A stretch of DNA of 64,000 nt from an uncultured Eubacteriales bacterium (GCA_905198155.1 CAJKBQ010000005.1:38482-102481); one strand, 5' to 3'; positions 54,384-63,698 are shown, numbered from the stretch's first letter. The notes: a model not told the origin generated them from the sequence alone. A program made the numbers and translations.

Positions 54384-55440
54384 TGCGTTCCCCTCCCATC
54401 ATGTCCAGAAACCGGTCGAACAAAAACGCCGTGTCGTGCGGACCGGCGCACGCTTCCGGGTGAAACTGCACGGTGAAGCACTGCCTGCCGGGGTAGACGA
54501 TGCCTTCGCAGCTGCCGTCGTTGGCGTTGACGTACAGCAGCTCGCCGATCCCGGCCAAGCTGCCGGACACGACGGCGTACCCGTGGTTTTGGCTGGTGAT
54601 ATACGTCCGGGTGCCGTTGACTTCGCGCACCGGCTGATTGGCACCGCGGTGACCGTATTTCAGCTTCGTGGTCTGCGCGCCCATTGCGAGCGCCGTCAGC
54701 TGATGCCCCAGGCAGATGCCGAACACCGGCACGCGACCGATCAGCTGCGCAATCTCGGCGATGCAGGCGGTGTTTTCCGCCGGGTCGCCCGGTCCGTTGG
54801 ACAGCATCACGCCGTCCGGATGCGCCGCCAGAATCTCGGCGGCCGTCGTGTTCTGCGGGACGACGGTGACGGTGCAGCCGCGGGCGCACAGGCTGCGGAT
54901 GATGTTGCGCTTGGCGCCGTAGTCGATCAGCGTCACGCGGAAGCGCTCCGCGCCTTCTGCCGGGCAGACGCGCGGCACGGTGCAGCTGACTTCCGCCACC
55001 GCGCCGCGCACGGCGTACGACTGCACCGCCGACAAATCGGCCGGAATCTCGTCGCAGATCACGGCGTTCATCACGCCTTCTTCGCGGATGATCCGCGTGA
55101 TCTCGCGCGTATCGACACCGCACAGGCCGCAGATGCCGTTTCGCTTCAGGAACGTGTCCAGGTCGTAATCCGTCCGGAAATTGGACGGGTGGGCGCAGCA
55201 TTCGCGCACCACATAACCGCGCACGGCGGGCTTGCCTTCAAAGTCGGACTCGATCATCCCGTAGTTACCGATCAGCGGGAACGTCTGCATCACGATCTGA
55301 CCGGCGTAGCTGGGGTCGGTCAGCGTTTCCGGGTAGCCGACCATGCCGGTGGTGAACACCAGCTCCCCGACGGAATCGCCCGGCGCGCCGATCCGCGCGC
55401 CTTGGAACACGCGGCCGTTGCTCAATACCAAATATGCCAT
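54373..55440 (-). CDS. carA: Carbamoyl-phosphate synthase small (glutaminase) subunit
   Basis: 355-residue glutamine amidotransferase subunit that feeds ammonia to CarB. The N-terminal small-subunit domain (MAYLVLSNGRVFQGARIGAPG, MVGYPETLTDPSYAGQIV) is followed by the class I glutaminase domain with the nucleophile Cys in VFGICLGHQLTALAMG, SQNHGYAV and the His-Glu pair in TVQFHPEACAGP. It is placed in the arginine operon between argF and carB and overlaps carB by 11 bases, consistent with stoichiometric synthesis. Confidence 0.97.
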   Translation of the reverse strand: MAYLVLSNGRVFQGARIGAPGDSVGELVFTTGMVGYPETLTDPSYAGQIVMQTFPLIGNYGMIESDFEGKPAVRGYVVRECCAHPSNFRTDYDLDTFLKRNGICGLCGVDTREITRIIREEGVMNAVICDEIPADLSAVQSYAVRGAVAEVSCTVPRVCPAEGAERFRVTLIDYGAKRNIIRSLCARGCTVTVVPQNTTAAEILAAHPDGVMLSNGPGDPAENTACIAEIAQLIGRVPVFGICLGHQLTALAMGAQTTKLKYGHRGANQPVREVNGTRTYITSQNHGYAVVSGSLAGIGELLYVNANDGSCEGIVYPGRQCFTVQFHPEACAGPHDTAFLFDRFLDMMGGERNAR

Positions 55441-55461
55441 ATCCGTTTCTCCCGAATTCCG

Positions 55462-56445
55462 TTACAGCGTCGCCGCCATGACGGCTTTGATCGTGTGCAT
55501 CCGGTTTTCCGCTTCGTCGAACACGATCGACTGCGGGCTTTCGAACACTTCGTCGGTCACTTCCATGCAGTCGAGGCCGAACTTGCGGCAAACCTCCTGC
55601 CCGGTGGCGGTTTCCAGGTCGTGAAACGCCGGGAGGCAGTGCATAAACCGGCACTGCGGGCCGGCCTGCTGCATCCGGTGCGCCGTCACGCGGTACGGCA
55701 TCAGCTTGTCGATCCGTTCTTCCCACACGTCGTCCGGTTCGCCCATCGATACCCATACGTCGGTGTAAATCACGTCTGCCTGGGTGACGGCGCGCGCCGG
55801 GTCGGACTCAAACTCCAGAACCGCGCCGGTTTCCTGCGCGATTTTCCGGCATTCGGCGATCAGCGCCGCGTTCGGGAAATACCCTTCCGGCGCGCATGCG
55901 ACAAAATGCATCCCCATTTTGGCGCAGCCGACCATCAGCGAATTGCCCATGTTGTACCGCGCGTCGCCCATATACACCAGCTTCACGCCGCCCAGCGTGC
56001 CGAAATGCTCACGGATGGTCAGAAAATCCGCCAGAATCTGTGTGGGGTGGTACTCGTTCGTCAGCCCGTTCCACACTGGCACCCCGGCGCAGTGCGCCAG
56101 CTCCTCGACGATCTCCTGGCCGTAGCCGCGGTATTCGATGCCGTCGAACATCCGGCCGAGTACGCGGGCGGTGTCCGCAATGCTTTCTTTTTTCCCGATT
56201 TGCGAGCCTTTGGAATCCAGATACACGGCGTGCATCCCCAAATCGGCCGCCGCCACTTCAAACGCGCAGCGGGTGCGGGTGCTGGTTTTTTCAAAAATCA
56301 GCGCAATATTTTTCCCGGCATGCATCGCGTGCGGGACGCCGGCTTTTTTCTTGGCTTTCAGGTCGGCGGCCAGATCCAGCAGGCCGTTGATTTCCGCCGG
56401 GGTGAAGTCCAGCAGTTTCAAAAAATTCCGGTGATGAAGCGACAT
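55462..56445 (-). CDS. argF: Ornithine carbamoyltransferase
   Basis: 327-residue enzyme that makes citrulline from ornithine and carbamoyl phosphate. Carbamoyl-phosphate binding motif [12 protein letters not shown] (~54-65), [11 protein letters not shown], the ornithine-binding [15 protein letters not shown] segment and the catalytic MHCLPAFHD are all present, as is the SMG loop typical of OTCases. AAAGGATG precedes the ATG. It follows argD by 53 bases and precedes carA by 21, placing carbamoyl-phosphate maker and user together. Confidence 0.97.
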   Translation of the reverse strand: MSLHHRNFLKLLDFTPAEINGLLDLAADLKAKKKAGVPHAMHAGKNIALIFEKTSTRTRCAFEVAAADLGMHAVYLDSKGSQIGKKESIADTARVLGRMFDGIEYRGYGQEIVEELAHCAGVPVWNGLTNEYHPTQILADFLTIREHFGTLGGVKLVYMGDARYNMGNSLMVGCAKMGMHFVACAPEGYFPNAALIAECRKIAQETGAVLEFESDPARAVTQADVIYTDVWVSMGEPDDVWEERIDKLMPYRVTAHRMQQAGPQCRFMHCLPAFHDLETATGQEVCRKFGLDCMEVTDEVFESPQSIVFDEAENRMHTIKAVMAATL

Positions 56446-56498
56446 CGGAAAACATCCTTTCTTTGGTTCAATATCTGAAAAACGGAGAAATTTTTATC

Positions 56499-57671
56499 TT
56501 ACTGTAAGTCGGCGCAGGCCGTGCGGATCACGTCGGCCGCTTCGCGGAGCACCGGCCACGGGATATTCAGCGCCGGGAGCAGCCGCACTTTGTTTTTTGC
56601 GGTAAGGCACAGGACGCCGTGATCCATGCAGCAGCGCACCACGTCCGCCGCTGCCGATACCGGTTCAATCCCGATCATCAGCCCCATCCCGCTCACCGTG
56701 CGGACGCCCGGCGCGCCGCGGAACGTTTCCGTCAGGAATGCGCCTTTTTCGCGCACTTCGGCGAGCAGCGCGTCGTCGATCCGGTTCAGGACGGACAGCG
56801 CGCCCGCGCAGCACACCGGGTTGCCGCCGAATGTAGAGCCGTGGTCGCCGTACCCCAGCACGTTCGCCACCCGTTCGCCGAGCAGCGCCGCGCCCAGCGG
56901 CAGCCCGCCGCCCAGCCCTTTGGCGGTGGTCACGACGTCGGGCGTGATGCCGTAGTTCATGTACGAATACAGCGCGCCGGTGCGGCCGTTGCCGGTCTGC
57001 ACTTCGTCCACCATCAGCACCATGCCGCGGTCGCGCACCATTTGCGCTGCGCCGCGCACGAAGTCCGCGTCCAGCACGTTGACGCCGCCTTCGCCCTGGA
57101 CGCATTCAATCAGCAGCCCGGCGGGATTCGTGCGGTGAATCATACTTTCGAGCGACGCGAGGTCGGTCGCCACCGACGCAAATCCCGGCGTCAGCGGCTG
57201 ATACAGCTCGTGGTAGTGCTCCTGGCCGGTGGCCGCCAGCGTGGTCAGCGTCCGGCCGTGGAAGCTGTTTTTCAGGGTCAGAATCGTGAAACAATCCGGT
57301 CCATGCTGCTCGGCGGCATATTTGCGCGCCACTTTAATGGCGCATTCGTTGGCTTCTGCGCCGGAATTGGCGAAAAAGACTTTTTTCATCCCGGTGCGGG
57401 CGCACAGCTCCGCTGCCAGCAGCGCGTCGGGCGCAGTGTAGTACAGGTTGGACATATGCTGCACTTTGGCCAGCTGCGCCGTGACGGCGGCCTGCCATTC
57501 GTCGTCGGCAATGCCGAAGCTGGTCACGCCGATGCCGGATCCCATGTCGATGTACCGCTTGCCGCTGGGGTCGAACACTTCCGACCCTTTGCCGTACGCG
57601 ATTTCGACCGGGAAGCGATTGTAGGTGTGCGCAATGTATTTTTGATCCAGCTGTTGGATGTTTTCGTTCAT
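56499..57671 (-). CDS. argD: Acetylornithine aminotransferase
   Basis: 390-residue class III PLP aminotransferase that converts N-acetylglutamate semialdehyde to N-acetylornithine. VFFANSGAEANECAIKVARKY (cofactor phosphate loop), LLIECVQGEGGVNVLDADFVRG, MVDEVQTGNGRTG (cofactor Asp) and VVTTAKGLGGGLPLGA with the Schiff-base Lys are visible. The start ATG overlaps the stop of argB by ATGA. In many bacteria ArgD also serves as succinyl-DAP aminotransferase; that is possible here and would link to the DapF domain. Confidence 0.96.
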   Translation of the reverse strand: MNENIQQLDQKYIAHTYNRFPVEIAYGKGSEVFDPSGKRYIDMGSGIGVTSFGIADDEWQAAVTAQLAKVQHMSNLYYTAPDALLAAELCARTGMKKVFFANSGAEANECAIKVARKYAAEQHGPDCFTILTLKNSFHGRTLTTLAATGQEHYHELYQPLTPGFASVATDLASLESMIHRTNPAGLLIECVQGEGGVNVLDADFVRGAAQMVRDRGMVLMVDEVQTGNGRTGALYSYMNYGITPDVVTTAKGLGGGLPLGAALLGERVANVLGYGDHGSTFGGNPVCCAGALSVLNRIDDALLAEVREKGAFLTETFRGAPGVRTVSGMGLMIGIEPVSAAADVVRCCMDHGVLCLTAKNKVRLLPALNIPWPVLREAADVIRTACADLQ

Positions 57672-58537
57672 GTGTGATCCCTCTTTACCATTGTACCGGC
57701 GCCTTCGTCCGTCAGAATCTCCATCAGGATCGAATGCGGCACCCGGCCGTCCATAATGACCACGTTTTCGACGCCTTTGTGCAGCGCTTCGATGCAGCAG
57801 TCCACCTTCGGGATCATCCCGCCGGACACCACCCCTTCGTCGTACAATTGATGCGCTTCCGCAATCGTGACCTCCGGAATCAGCGTAGCGGGGTCATTTT
57901 TATCGCGCAAAATCCCGGCGATATCGGTCATCATAATCAACCGTTCGGCTTTCAGCGCCCCGGCAATCCACGCAGCGGCAGTGTCGCCATTGATGTTATA
58001 GGTATTGCCCTGTTCGTCGCACCCGACGGTGGACACCACCGGGATGTAGCCTTTTTCGAGCAGGTCGATCACCGGCGTGATGTGAATCTGCGTGATGGTG
58101 CCGACGTAGCCGAGCTTTTCGTTTTTGACTTTGGCCTCGATCAGCCGGCCGTCCATGCCGGAAATGCCCATCGCTTTGCCGCCCTTCATTTCCAGCAGGT
58201 TGACCAGCGTTTTGTTGACTTTGCCGGCCAGCACCATCTGCACAATATCCACCGTTTCTTTGTCGGTAACGCGCAGTCCGTCCACGAATTCCGGTTTTTT
58301 GCCCAGCCGCGCCATCAGCTCGCTGATTTCCGGTCCGCCGCCGTGCACCAGCACCACTTTGACGCCGATCAGCCACAGCAGGACGATGTCCTCCATCACC
58401 TGCTGCTTCAGCTGCTCGTTGACCATCGCGTTGCCGCCGTATTTGACGACGACGATTTTGCCGTTGTATCGCTTGATATACGGCAGCGCCTGCGTCAGCA
58501 CCTCTGCGCGCTGCGCGTTGGAAAATGAAATGTCCAT
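57668..58537 (-). CDS. argB: Acetylglutamate kinase
   Basis: 289-residue amino-acid kinase, second step of the acetylated arginine pathway. KIVVVKYGGNAMVNE (~26-40) carries the conserved Lys and Gly motif, VLVHGGGPEISELMARLG the substrate loop, and YNINGDTAAAWIAGALKAE the N-acetylglutamate/ATP region. KVDCCIEALHKGVENVVIMDGRVPHSIL is the usual C-terminal block. AAGGAGG overlapping the end of argJ precedes the ATG at 58535-58537; an upstream in-frame start is less likely. An N-terminal helix (MDISFSNAQRAEVL) is the type associated with arginine-inhibited hexameric enzymes. Confidence 0.96.
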   Translation of the reverse strand: MDISFSNAQRAEVLTQALPYIKRYNGKIVVVKYGGNAMVNEQLKQQVMEDIVLLWLIGVKVVLVHGGGPEISELMARLGKKPEFVDGLRVTDKETVDIVQMVLAGKVNKTLVNLLEMKGGKAMGISGMDGRLIEAKVKNEKLGYVGTITQIHITPVIDLLEKGYIPVVSTVGCDEQGNTYNINGDTAAAWIAGALKAERLIMMTDIAGILRDKNDPATLIPEVTIAEAHQLYDEGVVSGGMIPKVDCCIEALHKGVENVVIMDGRVPHSILMEILTDEGAGTMVKRDHT

Positions 58538-58550
58538 GCCGCCCGCCTCC

Positions 58551-59774
58551 TTACGTCCGGTAATCGCCGTTGATTTTGACGTAGTCATACGTCAGGTCGC
58601 ACCCCCATGCCGTCGCACCGGCATCGCCGCTGCCGACGGATACAAGGATTTCGATCTCTTTTTCCAGCAGGATTTTTTTGGCTTTTTCTTCGGAAAATGC
58701 GACCCCCGCGCCGTGTTCGCACACAGAGACCGTCCCCTGCGCCGAGCGGAACGCCACGGACACCTGCGTCACGTCCACTGCCGCGCCGCTGTACCCGATG
58801 GCGCACAGCACGCGCCCCCAGTTGGCGTCCGCACCGAACATCGCCGCTTTCAGCAGGCTGGAGCAGATGACCGATTTGGCAACGGTTTTTGCCGTCTGCA
58901 CGTCGGCCGCGCCGGTTACTTTGCATTCGAGCAGCTTGGTCGCGCCCTCGCCGTCCCCGGCAATCATCCGGCACAGGTGGACGGTGACGGTGTTCAGCGC
59001 CTGCATGAACGCGGCAAAATCCGCGCCGTCTGCCGTGATCTCCGGGTTTCCGGCGGCACCGTTGGCCAGCACCGCGACCATGTCGTTGGTGGAGGTGTCG
59101 CCGTCGATGCTGACCATGTTGAACGTGTCGGCCACGTCGGACGACAGGGCTTTTTGCAGCATTTCGGCAGAAACCGCCGCGTCGGTGGTGATGAACACGA
59201 GCATCGTCGCAAGGTTGGGGTGGATCATCCCGCTGCCTTTGGCGATGCCGCCCATCCGGCAGGTGCGGCCGCCGAGCGTGAATTCAACGGCAATTTCTTT
59301 GCGCACGGTGTCGGTGGTCATAATCGCTTCGGCCGCCGCCGTACCGCCTTCCGCAGTGTCGGACAGCCCCGCCGCCAGTGCCGGCAGCCCCGCTGCAATC
59401 GGCGTGACGTCCAGCGGCTGACCGATCACGCCGGTGGACGCGACGACCACGTCGTCTGCCGCAATCCCCAGCTGCTGCGCCGCCAATGCGCTCATCTGCT
59501 CCGCGACCGCAATGCCGTCGGCGTTGCAGGTGTTGGCGTTGCCGCTGTTGCAGATCACCGCCTGCGCCGTGCCGTTGGCCAGGTGCGATTGGGTGACGGT
59601 CAGCGGCGCGCCTTTGACCAGGTTGCTGGTGTACACGGCGGCGGCGTGCGCCGGCGTATCGCTGCAAATCAGCGCCAGGTCGCGTTTGGTACGGTTTTTG
59701 CGGACTCCGCAGTGAATGCCGTTGGCCCGGAAGCCTTTGGCGGCGCACACGCCGCCCGAAATCAACTGAATCAT
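58551..59774 (-). CDS. argJ: Bifunctional ornithine acetyltransferase/N-acetylglutamate synthase
   Basis: 407-residue self-cleaving enzyme that recycles acetyl groups from acetylornithine to glutamate. GVCAAKGFRANGIHCGVRKN and AVICNSGNANTCNADG are typical early motifs; the autocleavage site is at AIMTTDTVRKE, where Thr becomes the nucleophile of the beta chain; KGSGMIHPNLATMLVF and DGDTSTNDMV follow. GGGGGAACG precedes the ATG at 59772-59774. Its presence explains the absence of argA and argE in the operon. Confidence 0.96.
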   Translation of the reverse strand: MIQLISGGVCAAKGFRANGIHCGVRKNRTKRDLALICSDTPAHAAAVYTSNLVKGAPLTVTQSHLANGTAQAVICNSGNANTCNADGIAVAEQMSALAAQQLGIAADDVVVASTGVIGQPLDVTPIAAGLPALAAGLSDTAEGGTAAAEAIMTTDTVRKEIAVEFTLGGRTCRMGGIAKGSGMIHPNLATMLVFITTDAAVSAEMLQKALSSDVADTFNMVSIDGDTSTNDMVAVLANGAAGNPEITADGADFAAFMQALNTVTVHLCRMIAGDGEGATKLLECKVTGAADVQTAKTVAKSVICSSLLKAAMFGADANWGRVLCAIGYSGAAVDVTQVSVAFRSAQGTVSVCEHGAGVAFSEEKAKKILLEKEIEILVSVGSGDAGATAWGCDLTYDYVKINGDYRT

Positions 59775-59805
59775 TGTTCGTTCCCCCATTTTGCTCTGAT
59801 GAATG

Positions 59806-60726
59806 TCACAGGATCAGCCCGGCCGTTTCGTCGGCGCCGAGCACCAGGTTCATGTTCTGAATCGCCGCGCCGGACGCGCCTTTGCCGAGGTTGTCGTACC
59901 GCGCGACGAGCAGGATGCGGTCGTCGCTGCCGTGGATCGAAATTTCCATCCCGTCGCGGCCGGACAGCGCCGCCGCCGACAGGAATCCGTCCTCCGCCGG
60001 GTGCGCCGCCCAGCGCACCACCGGTCCGCGGTACGTTTCACCGTACACACGCGCGATGTCCGCGGCGGTGCCGTGCAGCTGCGCAGCGGTCAGCGGGACG
60101 GTGACTTCCATGCCGCTGTAAAAATCGGCGACGATCGGGCAGAAGACCGGCGCGGCGGTCAGTCCGGTCAGGGCGGTCATTTCGCGCAGATGCTTGTGCT
60201 GCTGCGTCAGCCCGTACAGCCGCGGCGCCGCCAGCAGCGGGCTGCGGTCGGGCGACTGGTACGCGGCGATCATTTTTTTGCCGCCGCCGGAATACCCGGT
60301 CAGCGACACGCAGCTCAGCGCCGTGTCCGCATCGATCAGCCCGGCGCGCACCAGCGGCGCCACCAGCGCGATAAATCCGCTGGCGTGGCAGCCGGGGTTG
60401 GCGATGCGCGTGCTGCGCGCCACACGATCCGCGCCGACAAGCTCCGGGAAGCCGTACACCCAGCCCGGCGCGGTGCGGTGCGCGGTGGAGGTGTCGATCA
60501 GCACGGTATCCGGATTGTCCGCCATCCCGGCGGCTTCCGCCGCTGCATCGTCCGGCAGGCAGAGAAACGCGATATCCGCCCGGTTGAGCGCGTCGCGCCG
60601 CGCGGATTCGTCTTTGCGCAGCGCGTCCGGCAGCCGGATCAGCTCCAGCTCCGGCCGCTGCGCGATTCGGTCATAAATCCGCAGCCCGGTGGTGCCGGCG
60701 CTGCCGTCGATAAAAATGCGTGCCAT
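59806..60726 (-). CDS. argC: N-acetyl-gamma-glutamyl-phosphate reductase, short type
   Basis: 306-residue NADPH-dependent reductase, first gene of the arginine operon. The N terminus is a Rossmann fold in the compact form ARIFIDGSAGTTGLRIYDRI, and the catalytic Cys lies in IANPGCHASGF; SLTGYSGGGKKMI and NLGKGASGAAIQNMNLVLG are conserved. Length and N-terminal sequence match the short class (often ~310 residues) rather than the ~345-residue class common in Firmicutes. GGGGAGGACG precedes the ATG at 60724-60726; an earlier in-frame ATG overlaps that site. Confidence 0.94.
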   Translation of the reverse strand: MARIFIDGSAGTTGLRIYDRIAQRPELELIRLPDALRKDESARRDALNRADIAFLCLPDDAAAEAAGMADNPDTVLIDTSTAHRTAPGWVYGFPELVGADRVARSTRIANPGCHASGFIALVAPLVRAGLIDADTALSCVSLTGYSGGGKKMIAAYQSPDRSPLLAAPRLYGLTQQHKHLREMTALTGLTAAPVFCPIVADFYSGMEVTVPLTAAQLHGTAADIARVYGETYRGPVVRWAAHPAEDGFLSAAALSGRDGMEISIHGSDDRILLVARYDNLGKGASGAAIQNMNLVLGADETAGLIL

Positions 60727-60764
60727 TATGCATCGTCCTCCCCGCATATCCCGATAATATTTTA

Positions 60765-60793
60765 ATTATACGCGCCGCCGCGCCGTTTGTCAA
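60765..60793 (-). promoter_or_regulatory. Consensus promoter of the argCJBDF-carAB operon
   Basis: Minus strand TTGACA (60788-60793)-N17-TATAAT (60765-60770), ~35 bases upstream of argC. A single ARG-box-like half site TTATTCA (60812-60818 on the minus strand) lies upstream; a full ArgR box was not found. Confidence 0.88.
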
Positions 60794-60897
60794 GGGAATT
60801 CGCGTATATTTCTGAATAAATTTGCGTTAAAATCGTTGATATCCGTATGATTATTCATTTGTGGGCGAATAGTTATACGTTTATGCAGTTCATATGC

Positions 60898-60933
60898 AAA
60901 AGTTCGCCCTGCAGGCGATGCTGCACGGCGAAC
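60898..60933 (-). terminator. Possible terminator of ilvE
   Basis: Minus strand stem GTTCGCC / GGCGAAC (60927-60933, 60902-60908) with an inner GCAG/CTGC pair, then TTTTGC. It is short and only moderately convincing. Confidence 0.5.
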
Positions 60934-60946
60934 CGGGGAATCGGAT

Positions 60947-62017
60947 TCAGTTTTTGGGGATCTGTACCGTCCACCCGAACGGGTCGGGCGTTTTGCCCCA
61001 TTGGATGCCGGTCAGCGTGTCGTACAGATACTGCGTAACCGGGCCGATTTTGCCGCCGTTGACGGTGTAGGACCGGTCGTGATACGCCAGCAGGCCGATC
61101 GGCGACACCACCGCCGCCGTGCCGCAGCCCCAGGCTTCTTCGAGCGTGCCGCTGTTCATCGCGTCGATCAGCTCGTCCACGCTCAGCCGGCGCTCCGTCA
61201 CCGGGATCCCGCGCTGCTTCAGCAGCTCGATGCACGATTTGCGGGTGATGCCCGGCAGGATCGAGCCGGTCAGCGCCGGGGTAATCACTTCGCCGTTGAT
61301 TTTGAACATCACGTTCATCGCGCCGACTTCTTCGATGTATTTGCGCTCCACCCCGTCGAGCCACAGCACCTGCGTAAAGCCCTTCTGCTCGGCTTTGGCG
61401 CCGGCACGCGTGCTGGCCGCGTAGTTGCCGCCGCATTTGGCGTATCCGGTGCCGCCGCGCACCGCGCGCACGTCTTCGGTTTCGATGGTAATCGCCACCG
61501 GGTTCAGCCCTTCGGCGTAGTAGCTGCCGACCGGCGACGCGATAATCACGAACCGCGCGGTCACAATGTCGTGCAGCCCGAGCTTGGGATCGTTGCCGAA
61601 CATGAACGGGCGGATGTACAGCGACGTGCCCGGCTCCGACGGCACCCAGTCCTGCTCCGTCTGCACGAACGTTTCAATTGCCTGGAGCATTTCGGATTCG
61701 TCCATTTGCGGCAGGCAGAGCCGCTCGGCAGAATTGTTCATCCGGCGGACGTTTTCGATCGGGCGGAACAGCTGCACCGTGCCGTCCGGACGGCGGTACG
61801 CTTTCATCCCTTCAAAAATCTCGGCACCATAGTGGAATACCACCGACGCCGGGTGCATTTCCATCGGGCCGAACGGGACGATCCGCGCGTCGTGCCAGCC
61901 GACGCCTTTTTCGTAGTCCATCATAAACATATGGTCGGTAAAGTAATTGCCGAACCCCAGCTTGGTGCTGTCCGGCTTTTGGGCCGGGTGCGGATTTTGG
62001 GTGATTTGAATATTCAT
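60947..62017 (-). CDS. ilvE: Branched-chain amino acid aminotransferase
   Basis: 356-residue fold-type IV PLP enzyme that exchanges amino groups between glutamate and the keto acids of Leu, Ile and Val. SVVFHYGAEIFEGMKAYRRPDG, SLYIRPFMFG, the Schiff-base Lys in GGTGYAKCGGNYAAS and the cofactor Glu in LWLDGVERKYIEEVGAMN are family hallmarks; EEAWGCGTAAVVSPIG completes the site. The ATG at 62015-62017 follows AAAGGAG. The gene is monocistronic behind a T-box leader, so it is induced when the cognate tRNA is uncharged. Confidence 0.96.
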   Translation of the reverse strand: MNIQITQNPHPAQKPDSTKLGFGNYFTDHMFMMDYEKGVGWHDARIVPFGPMEMHPASVVFHYGAEIFEGMKAYRRPDGTVQLFRPIENVRRMNNSAERLCLPQMDESEMLQAIETFVQTEQDWVPSEPGTSLYIRPFMFGNDPKLGLHDIVTARFVIIASPVGSYYAEGLNPVAITIETEDVRAVRGGTGYAKCGGNYAASTRAGAKAEQKGFTQVLWLDGVERKYIEEVGAMNVMFKINGEVITPALTGSILPGITRKSCIELLKQRGIPVTERRLSVDELIDAMNSGTLEEAWGCGTAAVVSPIGLLAYHDRSYTVNGGKIGPVTQYLYDTLTGIQWGKTPDPFGWTVQIPKN

Positions 62018-62062
62018 ACCTGCATCGCTCCTTTGCAAATTTCAAAAACAGACGCACAAAAC

Positions 62063-62361
62063 AAAAAAAGCCCGACGCAAGCCTACGCCTGCATCCGGGA
62101 CGACATTTTGCTGCCGCGGTACCACCCGCATTACCGGCCGCGCGCCGCGCCGCCGATCTCTTTCCGTTCGCGCTCATCAAAGCGCCGAGCCATGGTAACG
62201 GGGCAACCGGAACTGCTTACTGCAAAATTCAGCAATTCTACTCCGGAACGAGACCGTCCGCTGCCCGCACAGATGCGCTTGCACCAGCCGCGCACTCTCT
62301 GCACTGCCGCCGGGCAGGGCGTAATTCCATCGTCGTATTTCTGCGTCTGTTCAATTGACTT
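62063..62361 (-). ncRNA. T-box riboswitch leader of ilvE
   Basis: About 300 transcribed bases on the minus strand. The conserved T-box sequence GCGGGTGGTACCGCGG is at 62114-62129, followed by a terminator hairpin (CCCGGATGCAGGC... to GCTTGCGTCGGGC, 62070-62097) and seven T residues. Near the 5' end, AGAGAGTGCGCGGCTGGTGC matches the AG-bulge and apical-loop elements of Stem I. I could not fix the specifier codon with confidence; Ile, Leu or Val is expected from the gene. Confidence 0.93.
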
Positions 62362-62367
62362 GGGTAT

Positions 62368-62396
62368 ATCATAGCACGTCGCAGCCGGTTTGTCAA
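62368..62396 (-). promoter_or_regulatory. Promoter of the T-box/ilvE transcript
   Basis: Minus strand TTGACA (62391-62396)-N17-TATGAT (62368-62373). Confidence 0.88.
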
Positions 62397-62426
62397 GCGG
62401 AGACACGGAAAATTTTCGGTCATGTA

Positions 62427-62455
62427 TTGCAATCGACCCGTCGGTGTGCTAAAAT
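62427..62455 (+). promoter_or_regulatory. Promoter of the FAD oxidoreductase gene
   Basis: TTGCAA (62427-62432)-N17-TAAAAT (62450-62455), 37 bases upstream of the ATG and divergent from the ilvE promoter. Confidence 0.7.
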
Positions 62456-62492
62456 AGGAGCAAAACAAATGGAATTAGGGAGGACACAAACG

Positions 62493-63698
62493 ATGAATAC
62501 CATCATGGAACCGGCGCGCGTTTTGCCGGTGATCGACGATTGCGACGTACTGGTCTGCGGCGGCGGCGTGGCCGGAATTGCGGCGGCGCTGGCGGCGGCG
62601 CGCACCGGCGCGCGCACCGTTTTGCTGGAACGCGAATTCCTGCTGGGCGGGCTGGCCACGCTGGGACTGGTCACGATTTACCTGCCGCTGGACGACGGGT
62701 GCGGGCAGCAGGTAAGCTTCGGCATTGCCGAAGAGCTGCTGCGCCGGTCGATCCGGTCGGGCATTGTGGAGGATCGGTACCCGGCCGGCTGGCTGGACGG
62801 CACGCCGAATGCCGACGGGTCGCGGTTCGAAGTGCAGTATAATCCGAACGCGTTCGCTGTGGAAGCCGAAAAGCTGCTGACGGACGCCGGGGTGAAAATC
62901 CTGTACGGCACGCTGGCTGCCGAAACGATCGTCGCCGACGGCAGGATCACCGCCGTCCTGATCGAAAACAAGTCCGGCCGCAGCGCGATCCGTGTGCGCA
63001 GCGTGGTGGACGCAACGGGCGATGCGGACATCTGCAAACTGGCAGGCGCAGACTGCGCCGTGACGCAGGCGGGCAATACGCTGGCCGCGTGGTACTACCG
63101 GTACACGCAGCAGACCGGCATCCGGCTGAAAATGCTGGGCTTTGCCGAAATCCCCGACGAAATTCGGACGCGCGGCGCGGCGGCGGATAATCTGTCGCGC
63201 GACCGGTTTACCGGGCTGGACGGGGCAGAAATCAGCGGGATGGTGATCCAGGCGCACCAGGCTGCCATGCGCGATTTGATGAATGTCCGCCAAAGCGACC
63301 CGACCGCGACGCCTGCGGTCTTCCCGACGATTCCGCAGCTGCGCATGACGCGCCGCATCGTCGGCGGCGCCGCGCCGGACCTGGACAGCGACCACCGGTT
63401 CGTCCCGACGAGCATCGGCATGGTCGGCAACTGGCGGCGGCGTGGCCCGGCGTATGAGCTGCCGTTTGAATGTCTGTACGGCACGCGCATCCGCAACCTG
63501 ATTGCCGCCGGGCGCAACATTTCCTGCACCGAGTCGATGTGGGATATTCTGCGCGTCATCCCGGTGTGCGCCGTCACCGGCCAGGCCGCCGGAACCGCCG
63601 CCGCCATGAGCGACGATTTTGCCGCGCTGGACGTCGGCGCGCTGCAGGCGCAGCTGCGCCGCGACGGGGTGAAGCTGCATTTTGACGAACTGACTTGA
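62493..63698 (+). CDS. FAD-dependent oxidoreductase (FAD_oxidored type)
   Basis: 401-residue flavoprotein. DCDVLVCGGGVAGIAAALAAARTGARTVLLERE (~17-48) is a Rossmann FAD-binding motif with the GxGxxG pattern; VRSVVDATGDADICKLAGAD and the C-terminal GRNISCTESMWDILRVIPVCAVTGQAAGTAAA are typical of the PF12831-type family, often encoded near glycan-degradation genes. The substrate is unknown and there is no signal peptide. GGGAGGAC precedes the ATG at 62493. A terminator that is part of a tandem repeat follows. Confidence 0.88.
   Translation: MNTIMEPARVLPVIDDCDVLVCGGGVAGIAAALAAARTGARTVLLEREFLLGGLATLGLVTIYLPLDDGCGQQVSFGIAEELLRRSIRSGIVEDRYPAGWLDGTPNADGSRFEVQYNPNAFAVEAEKLLTDAGVKILYGTLAAETIVADGRITAVLIENKSGRSAIRVRSVVDATGDADICKLAGADCAVTQAGNTLAAWYYRYTQQTGIRLKMLGFAEIPDEIRTRGAAADNLSRDRFTGLDGAEISGMVIQAHQAAMRDLMNVRQSDPTATPAVFPTIPQLRMTRRIVGGAAPDLDSDHRFVPTSIGMVGNWRRRGPAYELPFECLYGTRIRNLIAAGRNISCTESMWDILRVIPVCAVTGQAAGTAAAMSDDFAALDVGALQAQLRRDGVKLHFDELT

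Noticed and set aside
51936..56478. Long plus-strand frames (51936-53570, 54349-56478) opposite carB, carA and argF
   Set aside because: Antisense shadows of strongly conserved genes; no start signals or domains.
60800..60900. Full ArgR box upstream of the arginine operon
   Set aside because: Only one half-site-like TTATTCA and a weak CGAATAGTTATACG were found; neither matches the two-arm consensus well enough to annotate.
62131..62468. Small minus-strand frames of 76-91 codons upstream of ilvE
   Set aside because: They lie in or across the promoter and T-box leader, whose conserved RNA elements explain the sequence.
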